From contig NZ_CP085173.1 in the NCBI RefSeq assembly GCF_020616555.1, forward strand, positions 5,162,001 through 5,226,000: a stretch of 64,000 nt of DNA, in the 5' to 3' direction. A program made the position numbers and the translations under genes. Below the pieces are notes generated by a model, which did not search any database, was not told the DNA's origin, and saw only the letters and a list, made by a program, of their open reading frames with translations. The stretch comes from Streptomyces longhuiensis (GTDB lineage: Bacteria; Actinomycetota; Actinomycetes; Streptomycetales; Streptomycetaceae). How positions within the stretch are numbered: position 1 is the first letter of the stretch; every line of letters starts with the position of its first letter. Below, one piece after another: positions 24,675 through 36,131 of this stretch.

Positions 24675-24728
24675 TGTGGTTCACACTTATTTCCGGCCGC
24701 CCGGTTTTTCGGTGTTCTCGGGGCTTGT

Positions 24729-26111
24729 TCAGCGCAGGACCGACCCGAAGGCGCGCCCCGCTCCGCTCGTCGCCGTCCCGAAGTCCGCGCCGTTGAAGGA
24801 CGTGGCGTACGACGTGGTGACGTACGGGACCGCTCCGCGCAGGACCCAGACGGCGCCCGCGTCGGCCGCCGTGCCGATGTCCTCGCCGTTCGCGCCGATC
24901 GCCAGGTCGGCCCGGCTGTTCTTGTTGATGTCCTTGAAGCGCAGGGACGAGCCGAAGTGGTCGCCCGCCTCCGGGACGCCGGGCACCCCGGCCGTGTCCT
25001 GGTGGTAGGCGCGGCCCGCGCCGAGCCCTCCGGTGCCGCCCTTGAGGACGGTGACGCTGCCCGTTCCCGTGACCGTGCCGACGCTCTCGCCGGGCGCGCC
25101 CACGGCGATGTCCGCGTACCCGTCGTGGTCGAGGTCGCCGGCGCTCACGGCGGCGCCGAAGCGGTCCTCCGGCTCGTCGGCGCCGGGCACGCCCGCCGAG
25201 TCCTGCGTGTACGTCTTCGTGGCCCCGAAGGAGCCCTGCCCGCCGTAGCGCACGGTGACCGAGTTCGCGGCGGCGTTGCCGGTGACGAGGTCGGTGTAGC
25301 CGTCGCCGTTCACGTCGGCGACCGCGGCCGCTTCCCGGGTGGCGCGCGGGTCGTCGCCCTCGGCGAGTACGCCCGAGTAGTAGCCGATGTCGCCGACGCC
25401 GCCCTTCATGTACACGGTGTAGGGCTTGCCGTCGGCGCGCTCCCCGTACAGGACGTACGTGTAGCCGTCCTTGGAGAGGAACGTGGCCGCCTCCATGCCC
25501 TCCAGGCGGACGCCCTCGGGGAGGAAGTCGACCTCGGGCGCGATGGCGCGGGTCGGGTCCGCGCTCTCGGCGTAGTACCACCAGCTGTCGGAGCTGATCA
25601 CGGCGAGGTTGGCGGATCCGTCCTCGTCGATGTCGACGAAGGAGGCGGCCTCACCGAAGCGTTCGGTGTCGGTGGTGGGGGAGTTGAGGACCTTTGCGCC
25701 CCGGTCGAAGGCCCGGGGGCCGCCCCGGACGATGGTGACGGAGCCCGTGGTGTTGCCGGTGACCCGCTCGCCGGGCGCGCCGACTATCAGGTCCGCGTAG
25801 CCGTCGTCGTCGACGTCGCCCGAGGTGACGTTCTCGCCGAACTCGTCCTCCGGCTCGGTGACTCCGGGTACCCCGGCCGTGTTCTGGGTGACGGTCACGG
25901 AGCGGGACGGGCTCACGCCGCTCGCGGAGCCGAACGTGACCGTGACGGAGTTCGCGCCCGGGGTGCCGACGGCCAGGTCGCGGTAGCCGTCGCCGTTGAA
26001 GTCGTCCTTGAGCGTGGTGGCCGCGGAGGCGGTTCCGGCGAGCGGCAGGGTGAGTCCGGCCGCCGCGACGACGGCGGCACCTGCGGCGATGACGAGCTTG
26101 CGGATACGCAC
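24729..26111 (-). CDS. secreted FG-GAP repeat protein (array member 5)
   Basis: 460 residues from the GTG 8 bases after GGGAG; a GTG three codons earlier is less well placed. The signal peptide is VRIRKLVIAAGAAVVAAAGLTL, cleaved near ASA. Repeats include DFNGDGYRDLAVG, DVDDDGYADLIVG, DIDEDGSANLAVI, DVNGDGYTDLVTG, DLDHDGYADIAVG and DINKNSRADLAIG. The third blade is unusual, carrying a WWYYAE segment followed by a long variable part. It belongs to the same family as its neighbours. No terminator is obvious before member 4. Confidence 0.85.
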   Translation of the reverse strand: MRIRKLVIAAGAAVVAAAGLTLPLAGTASAATTLKDDFNGDGYRDLAVGTPGANSVTVTFGSASGVSPSRSVTVTQNTAGVPGVTEPEDEFGENVTSGDVDDDGYADLIVGAPGERVTGNTTGSVTIVRGGPRAFDRGAKVLNSPTTDTERFGEAASFVDIDEDGSANLAVISSDSWWYYAESADPTRAIAPEVDFLPEGVRLEGMEAATFLSKDGYTYVLYGERADGKPYTVYMKGGVGDIGYYSGVLAEGDDPRATREAAAVADVNGDGYTDLVTGNAAANSVTVRYGGQGSFGATKTYTQDSAGVPGADEPEDRFGAAVSAGDLDHDGYADIAVGAPGESVGTVTGTGSVTVLKGGTGGLGAGRAYHQDTAGVPGVPEAGDHFGSSLRFKDINKNSRADLAIGANGEDIGTAADAGAVWVLRGAVPYVTTSYATSFNGADFGTATSGAGRAFGSVLR

Positions 26112-26237
26112 GAGAAGCACTCCCGGGAAATGGGGGGAACGGGTTCCGGGGGTGTGACGCGTGGGGTGAGGGGATGGTTGTGTCCGGGTGGCCGTGCGGT
26201 GAATGGCGGATGCGGGGGCGGAGGTGGCCGCGCTCTC

Positions 26238-27527
26238 TCAGAACTCCGCTGTGGAGAAGGTGACTTGGGGCCTGCCGGTCAGGAGCGAGCCGCCCTTGGC
26301 TCCGGGGTACACGGCGATCGTGTCCGTGCTCTCGCCGCGGTACGTGCGGACCACGAGGTCGGCGCGTCCGTCGCCGTCGAGGTCGGTCGCCTCGAGGACC
26401 TGGGTGGTGCCGGCGGCCTCGGGAGTGACGGTCACGGCCGCCCCGCCGTTCGCGGGCAGGATCTTCGGGGCCTTCGACGCGCCGCCGGACACGACGAGTT
26501 CGGCCACGCCGTCCCCGTCGAAGTCACCCGCGGTGACGGCCGTTCCGGTGGCCTTGAGGACGGGGGCGCCCGGCCGGGAGAGGGTGACCCCGGAGGCTGT
26601 GAGCAGCGCGGTGTCCGCGCCGGCGCCCTTGGTGAAACGGCCGACGGCGAGGCCGAGGCCGGACGGCAGGGCGTCGCCGGAACGGGCCGGTCCCTGCGGA
26701 CCGCCCAGCACGATCCGCGACGGCGACGAGCCGCCGGAGGTACGGCGCACGAGCAGGTCGTCGTACCCGTCGCGGTCGATGTCGAAGGCGGGGCCCACGG
26801 GTACGTTGCCGGGCGCGGTCAGCGGCTTCCCGGCCGCGCGCGGGGCGCCCTTGCGGGTGAAGGGTCCGCGCAGGAAGCTCAGCCGCCCGCCGCTCGCGTG
26901 CACCGTGAGGTCGACCGAGCCGTCCCCGTCGAAGTCGCCGCACACCGGCTGGTCCGGCCAGTCGTTGCCGAACCGCGCCTGCCCGGGCACGACGAGTTTC
27001 ACGCCCCGGTGGGTGAGCCCGCCCGGGCCGCCGAAGAGGATCTGCAGCGGCACCGGCGGCTGCCCCTGCCCGTCGAAGGGCGGATCCGTCGACACGACCA
27101 GATCGGTGAAGCCGTCCTTGTCCAGGTCGCAGCTCGCCTCGGAGTCGAACGCGGCGGGCGTCTCGCCCTCGGTCGGCGCCGCGTACTTCGTGGGGCGCAG
27201 CAACTGCCGCGCCCCGGGCACGAGTCCGTGACCCTTCTTCCCGTACACGACCCCGATCCCGGCGTCGTCCCCGAGCCCGTCGTGCACGAGGTCGTCGAGT
27301 ACGAGGTCGGGGGCGCCGTCGCCGTTGAAGTCGTCCGGCACCTTGCTGCCGCGGCCGCGCGGGACGGGGAGTGCGGCGCCGGACTTGCCGGCCATGGCCA
27401 CGGGGTGGTGCTTGGCGGCGGGCTTGTCGTCGCCGCCGCAGCCGGTGACGGCGGCGACCATGAGCAGGGCGCACCCCGCCGCGGCCCTGTGTATCGCGGC
27501 GCTGCGGCCGCCCCGTATGCCCACCAT
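26238..27527 (-). CDS. FG-GAP repeat lipoprotein (array member 6)
   Basis: About 429 residues. Unlike the other five it is a predicted lipoprotein: hydrophobic stretch CALLMVAAV followed by lipobox VTGC with Cys30 as the lipid site. FG-GAP loops include DFNGDGAPDLVLD, DLDKDGFTDLVVS, DFDGDGSVDLTVH, DIDRDGYDDLLVR, DFDGDGVAELVVS and DLDGDGRADLVVR. The start is uncertain: ATG at 27527 is used, ATG at 27551 or GTG at 27524 are possible, and none has a strong ribosome site. Placement at the head of the array with a membrane anchor suggests a cell-bound partner of the secreted members (inference). Confidence 0.8.
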   Translation of the reverse strand: MVGIRGGRSAAIHRAAAGCALLMVAAVTGCGGDDKPAAKHHPVAMAGKSGAALPVPRGRGSKVPDDFNGDGAPDLVLDDLVHDGLGDDAGIGVVYGKKGHGLVPGARQLLRPTKYAAPTEGETPAAFDSEASCDLDKDGFTDLVVSTDPPFDGQGQPPVPLQILFGGPGGLTHRGVKLVVPGQARFGNDWPDQPVCGDFDGDGSVDLTVHASGGRLSFLRGPFTRKGAPRAAGKPLTAPGNVPVGPAFDIDRDGYDDLLVRRTSGGSSPSRIVLGGPQGPARSGDALPSGLGLAVGRFTKGAGADTALLTASGVTLSRPGAPVLKATGTAVTAGDFDGDGVAELVVSGGASKAPKILPANGGAAVTVTPEAAGTTQVLEATDLDGDGRADLVVRTYRGESTDTIAVYPGAKGGSLLTGRPQVTFSTAEF

Positions 27528-27680
27528 CGCCTCTGACCCCGCCCGCCTCATGCGCCACTTGACCCGTTCATGATGCCGTTGGGGTGAGGGAGGGGGTAGG
27601 GGCGGGTCCTGCCGGTTCGGTCACGGAGTGCGGCACCTGTCCGGTGAGCGACCCTCCTGTGTCCTGTGAACGCCCCTCCG

Positions 27681-27731
27681 CGTACGCCGAAGGGGCCGAC
27701 CAGGTCTCCCCGGTCAGCCCCTTCGCGTACG
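27681..27731 (-). terminator. long imperfect hairpin terminator
   Basis: CGTACG (27681-27686) pairs with CGTACG (27726-27731). After a one-base bulge, CGAAGGGGC pairs with GCCCCTTCG, and GACC/GGTC extends the stem. It lies 23 bases after the EtfD-like gene stop. Confidence 0.75.
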
Positions 27732-27753
27732 TCGGTACGGAACTACGGAACCG

Positions 27754-30036
27754 CTACTTCACCGGCTCCGGCTCCGGTGCGTCCTCGGTCTCCTGCGAAC
27801 CCGCCGGGTCGACCGGCGTCTTCACGGAGTCGAGGAGCAGCTGGGCCACGTCGACGACGGTGACGGACTCCTTGGCCTGGCCTTCGTTCTTCTTGCCGTT
27901 GACGGAGTCGGTGAGCATGACGAGGCAGAACGGGCAGGCGGTGGAGACGATGTCGGGGTTCAGCGACAGGGCCTCGTCGACGCGCTCGTTGTTGATGCGC
28001 TTGCCGATCCGCTCCTCCATCCACATCCGCGCGCCGCCGGCGCCGCAGCAGAAGCCGCGTTCCTTGTGGCGGTGCATCTCCTGCTGGCGCAGGCCCGGGA
28101 CGGCGTCCATGATCTGCCGCGGGGGCGTGTAGACCTTGTTGTGACGGCCCAGGTAGCACGGGTCGTGGTAGGTGATCAGGCCCTCGACCGGGGTGACGGG
28201 GATGAGCTTGCCCTCGTCGATGAGGTGCTGGAGCAGCTGGGTGTGGTGGATCACTTCGTAATCGCCGCCGAGCTGCGGGTACTCGTTGCCGATGGTGTTG
28301 AGGCAGTGCGGGCAGGTCGCGACGATCTTCTTCGCGGACTTCGGCTTGGCGGACTCGGGGACGACCTTGCCGTCGTCGTCGAGTTCCTCGCCGAACGCCA
28401 TGTTCAGGGCCATGACGTTCTCCTGGCCGAGCTGCTGGAACAGCGGCTCGTTGCCCAGGCGGCGCGCGGAGTCACCGGTGCACTTCTCGTCGCCGCCCAT
28501 GATCGCGAACGTGACGCCCGCCATGTGCAGCAGCTCCGCGAAGGCCTTGGTGGTCTTCTTCGCGCGGTCCTCCAGGGAGCCGGCGCAGCCGACCCAGTAG
28601 AGGTACTCGACCTCGGTGAGGTCCTCGATGTCCTTGCCGACGACGGGGACCTCGAAGTCGAGTTCCTTGAGCCATTCCAGGCGCTGCTTCTTGGCCAGGC
28701 CCCAGGGGTTGCCCTTCTTCTCCAGGTTCTTGAGCATCGTGCCCGCCTCGGACGGGAACGCGGACTCGATCATCACCTGGTAGCGGCGCATGTCGACGAT
28801 GTGGTCGATGTGCTCGATGTCGACCGGGCACTGCTCGACGCAGGCGCCGCAGGTGGTGCAGGACCACAGGACGTCCGGGTCGATGACGCCGTTCTCTTCG
28901 AGGGTGCCGATCAGCGGCCTCTCGGCCTCCGCGAGAGCCGCGGCCGGAACGTCCTTCAGCTGCTCTGCGGTCGCCTTCTCCTCGCCCTCCATCGACTTGC
29001 CGCCACCGGCGAGCAGGTAGGGGGCCTTGGCGTGCGCGTGGTCACGCAGCGACATGATCAGCAGCTTCGGCGAGAGCGGCTTGCCGGTGTTCCACGCGGG
29101 GCACTGCGACTGGCAGCGCCCGCACTCGGTGCAGGTGGAGAAGTCCAGCAGGCCCTTCCAGGAGAACTGCTCGACCTGGCTGACACCGAAGACGTCGTCC
29201 TCGCCCGGGTCCTCGAAGTCGATCTCCTTGCCGCCGCTGGTCATCGGCTGCAGCGCGCCCAGCGCCGTACCGCCGTCCGCCTCACGCTTGAACCAGATGT
29301 TCGGGAACGCGAGGAAGCGGTGCCAGGCGACACCCATGTCGGTCTTCAGGGCGACCGTGATCATCCAGATGAAGGAGGTCGCGATCTTCAGCCCGGCGAA
29401 GAAGTACGTGAGGTTCTGTAGCGTGGAGACGTCCATGCCGCGGAACCAGGAGACGACCGGGTACGAGATGAAGAACGAGGCCTCGTAGCTGTCCACATGG
29501 TGCTGGGCGCCCTCCAGGGCGTGCAGCGTGAAGATGCAGATGCCGACGATGAGGATGACGGCTTCGACGAAGTACGCCTGGCCGGTGTTGGATCCGGCGA
29601 AGCGGGACTTGCGGCCCGGCCGGTCCGGCCGGTTCAGCTGCCGGATGACGATCAGCGTCAGGATCCCGAGGGCCGTCATCGTGCCGAGGAACTCGACGAA
29701 GACGTTGTACGGGGCCCATTCACCGATGATCGGGAGCAGCCAGTCGGCCTGGAAGAGCTGGCCGATGGCGTTCACGATCGTCAGCAGCAGCGAGAAGAAG
29801 CCCACCGCCACGAACCAGTGCGCCACACCGACGATGCCCCAGCGGTTCATCCGGGTGTGGCCGAGGAACTCCTTGGCCACCGTCACGGTGCGCTGTACGG
29901 GTTCGTCGGTGCGGGTGCCGGCGGGGACGTTCTGGCCGAGCCGCATGAAGCGGTAGATCTGCGCGATGGCTCGGACGAACAGTGCGACGCCGACCACGAT
30001 CAGGACCAGCGACACGATGATCGCGGCGAGTTGCAT
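27754..30036 (-). CDS. membrane iron-sulfur oxidoreductase, EtfD-like
   Basis: 760 residues. The N-terminal ~250 contain about six transmembrane helices of the nitrate-reductase-gamma/cytochrome b type. Two [4Fe-4S] ferredoxin sites follow (Cys302/305/308/312 and Cys393/396/399/403), then two CCG domains (GCAGSLEDR, and HDPCYLGRH with GFCCGAGGARMW). This is the layout of mycobacterial Rv0338c/EtfD, which passes electrons from ETF and acyl-CoA dehydrogenases to the quinone pool, and of related heterodisulfide-reductase-like proteins. GAGGAG lies 8 bases before the ATG. The Pro/Glu-rich tail is acidic. It stands alone; etfAB are not in the window. Confidence 0.85.
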   Translation of the reverse strand: MQLAAIIVSLVLIVVGVALFVRAIAQIYRFMRLGQNVPAGTRTDEPVQRTVTVAKEFLGHTRMNRWGIVGVAHWFVAVGFFSLLLTIVNAIGQLFQADWLLPIIGEWAPYNVFVEFLGTMTALGILTLIVIRQLNRPDRPGRKSRFAGSNTGQAYFVEAVILIVGICIFTLHALEGAQHHVDSYEASFFISYPVVSWFRGMDVSTLQNLTYFFAGLKIATSFIWMITVALKTDMGVAWHRFLAFPNIWFKREADGGTALGALQPMTSGGKEIDFEDPGEDDVFGVSQVEQFSWKGLLDFSTCTECGRCQSQCPAWNTGKPLSPKLLIMSLRDHAHAKAPYLLAGGGKSMEGEEKATAEQLKDVPAAALAEAERPLIGTLEENGVIDPDVLWSCTTCGACVEQCPVDIEHIDHIVDMRRYQVMIESAFPSEAGTMLKNLEKKGNPWGLAKKQRLEWLKELDFEVPVVGKDIEDLTEVEYLYWVGCAGSLEDRAKKTTKAFAELLHMAGVTFAIMGGDEKCTGDSARRLGNEPLFQQLGQENVMALNMAFGEELDDDGKVVPESAKPKSAKKIVATCPHCLNTIGNEYPQLGGDYEVIHHTQLLQHLIDEGKLIPVTPVEGLITYHDPCYLGRHNKVYTPPRQIMDAVPGLRQQEMHRHKERGFCCGAGGARMWMEERIGKRINNERVDEALSLNPDIVSTACPFCLVMLTDSVNGKKNEGQAKESVTVVDVAQLLLDSVKTPVDPAGSQETEDAPEPEPVK

Positions 30037-30221
30037 TCGGGGGCTCCTCGGGCCTGCGAGGGTGGATATTCAGCGATTACTAAGCGGTAACTTATTTCAG
30101 TCCATGCTGAGACTACCCACTTGTGTGGCCGCACTGTAGCCAGCAGGGCGGTGATCTGCGTCGCTGAGGCAACCCTCGGTCGACAGCGAAAGCAGATCGT
30201 GTTATTCACCCCATATTGCGA

Positions 30222-30240
30222 CATAAGCGACTAGCTTATG
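30222..30240. promoter_or_regulatory. inverted repeat in divergent promoter region
   Basis: CATAAGC-N5-GCTTATG (30222-30228, 30234-30240) lies in the 275-bp gap between the EtfD-like gene and the glycosyltransferase gene. A related sequence, TAAGCGGTAACTTA, lies near 30079, closer to the EtfD-like start. Both are AT-rich for this genome and may be operators. Confidence 0.4.
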
Positions 30241-30311
30241 AAGGTCTCCGGCCGGGCGTGCCCCTCCGGTGTCACCCCGATACCGCAAACCGAGCTGACG
30301 GGACGTCCGCC

Positions 30312-31343
30312 GTGTCCTACGGGATCGCCGCCGCCGCGACCGCCCTGCTGGTGGCCTCCGCCCTCACCGCCCTGCTGCGTCTCGTCGCCCTGCGCACCGG
30401 ATTCACCGTCCGGCGGATCGGCCGCACGGGACGGCGGACGCCGCGCCTGGGAGGTGCCGCCGTCGCCACGGTGACGGCCGCCGTCACCACCGTCGGAGCT
30501 TCGACCGGACTCGCCCCGCTCGGCTCCGGCATGCTCACGCTGCTGATCGCGGCCGGGGTCGTGGCCGCGCTCGGGTTCCTCGGCGATGTGCGCCCGGTGG
30601 GGGCGCGGGCCCGCGTCGTCGTCGAGGCGGGGGCGGCGACCCTCGTCGTGCACGACGCTCAACTCGGCTTTCTCGTCGGCGCGTTGGCCGTCCTGTGGAT
30701 CGTCTTCGTCACCAACGCCTGCCGGTTCATCGACACCTCGGACGGGGTGCTCGGCACCGTCGCCGTCGTGACCGCGCTCGGTCTGAGCGCCTGCGCCGCC
30801 GCCGGAGGGCTCGGCCCGCTCGCCGCGATCCTCGGGGTGCTCGCGGCGGCGCTCACCGGGTTCCTCATGCACAACTGGTACCCCGCTCGCATGCACCTCG
30901 GGGGCTGCGGGTCCCTGTTCACGGGCTTCCTCCTGGCATCCGCTGCGGTCCTGGTGAACGCGGGGCACGAGGCGCTCCCCGGCGCGGGCTCGCTGTTCGC
31001 CGTGACGGTCGTGGTGACCGCGGACGCGGCCCTGGTGGCGGTGTCGCGGCGGCGCGCGGGGCGGCCTCTGTTCCAGGGCGGCGCGGACCACATCGCCCAC
31101 CGGCTCCGCCGGCTCGGCCTCACCCCGACGGGCGTGGCGGTGGTGCTCGGTGCCGCGTCGCTGGCCGGTGCGGTGACCGCGCTCCTGCTGCACGACGGGA
31201 CGCTGGGCCCGCTGGCCGCGCTCTGGCCGGTCTGCGCGGCGGCCGGGTCGGTCGCCGCGCTGCTGCGGGTGCCGGTCTACGGGGTGCGGCGGCGCGGTCA
31301 CCGGCCCGTACGGACCGCTGTGGTGGACGTCGCACGTTCGTGA
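30312..31343 (+). CDS. WecA/MraY-like phospho-sugar transferase (GT4 membrane type)
   Basis: 343 residues with about ten membrane helices. Family motifs are present in divergent form: LGFLGDVRPVGARAR (cytoplasmic loop with Asp), TNACRFIDTSDGVLG (in place of NxxNxxDGLDGL), and a C-terminal FQGGADHIAHRLRRLGL resembling the HxxHR loop. This predicts transfer of a sugar-1-phosphate to a polyprenyl phosphate, in cell-wall glycopolymer synthesis. Loss of the second Asp of the DD pair and the altered DGLDG make activity less certain. The GTG start has GGGACG upstream. It stands alone before the dnaK promoter. Confidence 0.75.
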   Translation: MSYGIAAAATALLVASALTALLRLVALRTGFTVRRIGRTGRRTPRLGGAAVATVTAAVTTVGASTGLAPLGSGMLTLLIAAGVVAALGFLGDVRPVGARARVVVEAGAATLVVHDAQLGFLVGALAVLWIVFVTNACRFIDTSDGVLGTVAVVTALGLSACAAAGGLGPLAAILGVLAAALTGFLMHNWYPARMHLGGCGSLFTGFLLASAAVLVNAGHEALPGAGSLFAVTVVVTADAALVAVSRRRAGRPLFQGGADHIAHRLRRLGLTPTGVAVVLGAASLAGAVTALLLHDGTLGPLAALWPVCAAAGSVAALLRVPVYGVRRRGHRPVRTAVVDVARS

Positions 31344-31408
31344 CGAAGGTTCTGGAGTAGGGGCTGACCTGCGCAGATGTCTCGGGTGCCCATAAGGGCC
31401 ACATAAAA

Positions 31409-31429
31409 GTTGAGTCGGCTCGACTCAGC
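31409..31429 (+). promoter_or_regulatory. HAIR-like HspR operator (distal) of dnaK
   Basis: GTTGAGT-N7-ACTCAGC, a close match to the HAIR consensus CTTGAGT-N7-ACTCAAG with one change per arm. It lies just upstream of the TTGACC (31434-31439) that could be the dnaK -35. Confidence 0.75.
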
Positions 31430-31433
31430 TCTG

Positions 31434-34058
<2,625 letters not shown>

Positions 34059-34091
34059 CGTCAGTAAGCAGCGAGAGGAGGGACGTCGAGG

Positions 34092-35282
34092 ATGAGCACG
34101 AAGGACTTCATCGAGAAGGACTACTACAAGGTCCTCGGCGTCCCCAAGGACGCCACCGACGCCGAGATCAAGAAGGCGTACCGCAAGCTCGCCCGTGAGA
34201 ACCACCCCGACGCCAACAAGGGCAACCTCAAGGCGGAGGAGCGCTTCAAGGAGATCTCCGAGGCGAACGACGTCCTCGGTGACCCCAAGAAGCGCAAGGA
34301 GTACGACGAGGCGCGCGCCCTGTTCGGCAACGGCGGATTCCGTCCGGGGCCGGGCGGGGCGGGCGGCGGCACCTTCAACTTCGACCTGGGCGACCTCTTC
34401 GGAGGCAACCCCCAGGGCGGTACGGCAGGAGGTGCCGGCGGGTTCGGCGGCGGACTCGGGGACGTCTTCGGCGGCCTGTTCAACCGGGGCGGCGCGGGCA
34501 CCGGCACGCGCACGCAGCCGCGCCGCGGCCAGGACATCGAGTCCGAGGTCACCCTCAGTTTCACCGAGGCGGTCGACGGGGCGACGGTGCCGCTGCGCAT
34601 GTCGTCGCAGGCGCCCTGCAAGGCCTGTTCCGGCACCGGCGACAAGAACGGCACACCGCGCGTGTGCCCGACCTGCGTCGGCACGGGCCAGGTCTCGCGC
34701 GGCGGAGGCGGCGGTTTCTCGCTGACCGACCCGTGCGTGGACTGCAAGGGCCGCGGCCTGATCGCGGAGACACCCTGTGAGGTCTGCAAGGGCTCGGGCC
34801 GTGCGAAGTCCTCCCGGACGATGCAGGTCCGCATCCCGGCGGGCGTCTCGGACAACCAGCGCATCCGGCTGCGCGGCAAGGGCGCACCGGGCGAGCGCGG
34901 CGGCCCCGCGGGCGACCTGTACGTGGTCGTGCACGTGGACTCCCACCCGGTCTTCGGCCGCAAGGGCGACAACCTCACGGTCACGGTCCCGGTCAGCTAC
35001 CCGGAGGCCGCGCTCGGGGGCGAGGTCAAGGTCCCCACGCTCGGCGGGCCCCCGGTCACGCTCAAGCTGCCCCCGGGCACGCCGAACGGGCGGACGATGC
35101 GGGCCCGCGGCAAGGGCGCTGTCCGCAAGGACGGCACGCGTGGCGATCTGCTCGTCACGGTGGAGGTCTCGGTCCCCACGGATCTGACCGACACCGCGAA
35201 GGACGCCCTCGAGGCGTACCGAAAGGCGACTGCGGACACCGATCCGCGGGCAGAACTGTTCCAGGCCGCGAAGGGAGCATGA
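34092..35282 (+). CDS. dnaJ: co-chaperone DnaJ
   Basis: 396 residues. The J domain (5-75) has the HPD tripeptide in RENHPDANKG. A Gly/Phe-rich segment (FGGGLGDVFGGLFNRGG) follows, then four CxxCxGxG zinc motifs (CKACSGTG, CPTCVGTG, CVDCKGRG, CEVCKGSG) and the two C-terminal substrate-binding domains. It stimulates the DnaK ATPase and delivers substrates. The ribosome site is GAGGAGGG. It is third in the operon, four bases before hspR. Confidence 0.97.
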   Translation: MSTKDFIEKDYYKVLGVPKDATDAEIKKAYRKLARENHPDANKGNLKAEERFKEISEANDVLGDPKKRKEYDEARALFGNGGFRPGPGGAGGGTFNFDLGDLFGGNPQGGTAGGAGGFGGGLGDVFGGLFNRGGAGTGTRTQPRRGQDIESEVTLSFTEAVDGATVPLRMSSQAPCKACSGTGDKNGTPRVCPTCVGTGQVSRGGGGGFSLTDPCVDCKGRGLIAETPCEVCKGSGRAKSSRTMQVRIPAGVSDNQRIRLRGKGAPGERGGPAGDLYVVVHVDSHPVFGRKGDNLTVTVPVSYPEAALGGEVKVPTLGGPPVTLKLPPGTPNGRTMRARGKGAVRKDGTRGDLLVTVEVSVPTDLTDTAKDALEAYRKATADTDPRAELFQAAKGA

Positions 35283-35286
35283 GCGT

Positions 35287-35751
35287 ATGGACGGCCGTCG
35301 ACGACAGAGTTCCTTTGTTGGCAGGGCCTATGAGCTGACCGACGAGACTCCGGTCTATGTCATCTCGGTGGCCGCCCAGCTCAGCGGGCTGCATCCGCAG
35401 ACCCTGCGCCAGTACGACCGTCTCGGCCTGGTCTCCCCGGACCGCACGGCGGGCCGCGGCCGGCGCTACTCGGCCCGTGACATCGAGCTGCTCCGCCAGG
35501 TGCAGCAGTTGTCGCAGGACGAGGGCATCAATCTCGCGGGTATCAAGCGCATCATCGAACTGGAGAACCAGGTCGCGGCGCTTCAGCAGCGGGTCGCGGA
35601 ACTCTCGACGGCGGTCGAGGGCGCCGCGGCGGCGATGCAGCAGCGCGAGGCGGCCGTGCACGCCTCCTACCGGCGGGACCTGGTCCCGTACCAGGAGGTC
35701 CAGCAGACGAGCGCGCTGGTGGTGTGGCGGCCCAAGCGGTCGTCCGAGTAG
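35287..35751 (+). CDS. hspR: heat-shock repressor HspR
   Basis: 154 residues, MerR family. The winged helix-turn-helix at about 23-70 (VYVISVAAQLSGLHPQTLRQYDRLGLVSPDRT) is followed by a coiled coil (ENQVAALQQRVAELSTAVEG) and a conserved C terminus ending in ALVVWRPKRSSE. It represses dnaK and clpB through HAIR operators, present here at 31409, 31461 and 40948. It is the last gene of the dnaK operon, ending in a strong terminator. Confidence 0.97.
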   Translation: MDGRRRQSSFVGRAYELTDETPVYVISVAAQLSGLHPQTLRQYDRLGLVSPDRTAGRGRRYSARDIELLRQVQQLSQDEGINLAGIKRIIELENQVAALQQRVAELSTAVEGAAAAMQQREAAVHASYRRDLVPYQEVQQTSALVVWRPKRSSE

Positions 35752-35780
35752 CGCGGACAAGCGGGTGTGAAGCCGGTGTG

Positions 35781-35816
35781 AAAGGGGCCGGGAGGTGAGA
35801 ACCTCCCGGCCCCTTT
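35781..35816 (+). terminator. terminator of the dnaK operon
   Basis: Perfect 16-bp stem (35781-35796 with 35801-35816; arm AAAGGGGCCGGGAGGT), GAGA tetraloop, followed by TTTCG: 30 bases after hspR. Confidence 0.9.
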
Positions 35817-36131
35817 CGTGTGCGCCGTCGTATGCGCTCTCCCGTGCGTCTTCGGGTGCGCACGGGCTGGTCAGAGCTGGTGAAGACGGCACGGAGGTCA
35901 TGTGTTCGAACAGTGAGTTTGCTCACCGGGTGGGCCGGTGCGGCGGGGGTGCGAGAGCCGGGACTGGTGCGGCTACTGGAGTTACCCCGAGTACGGGCGA
36001 GTTCACCTCCGGAACGCACGGACCCGATCACGAGTCGTTACGGATTCACCTCTTGACGCTGCGATTCAGGCCGAGTTGGCTTCCAGCCACCTCGGCCGCA
36101 ACGACGCGGTCACTTCAGGGAGGTATGGAAA
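35817..36131. other. gene-free stretch before the sugar-binding lipoprotein gene
   Basis: 315 bases between the dnaK-operon terminator and the lipoprotein gene. It holds short open frames without ribosome sites and no convincing conserved peptide. The promoter of the downstream gene must lie here, but I cannot place it with confidence; GGGAGG at 36118-36123 is its ribosome site. Confidence 0.5.

Noticed and set aside
18390..27527. Recurring GTCGCCGTCG-like words suggesting a CRISPR or tandem repeat array
   Set aside because: They are the reverse complement of codons for the DGDG loops inside coding repeats; spacing is irregular and there are no unique spacers or cas genes.
24957..27536. 859-codon plus-strand frame opposite FG-GAP genes 5 and 6
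   Set aside because: Repeated VAVAVEVA-type text is the reverse reading of the DGDG calcium loops, not a protein.
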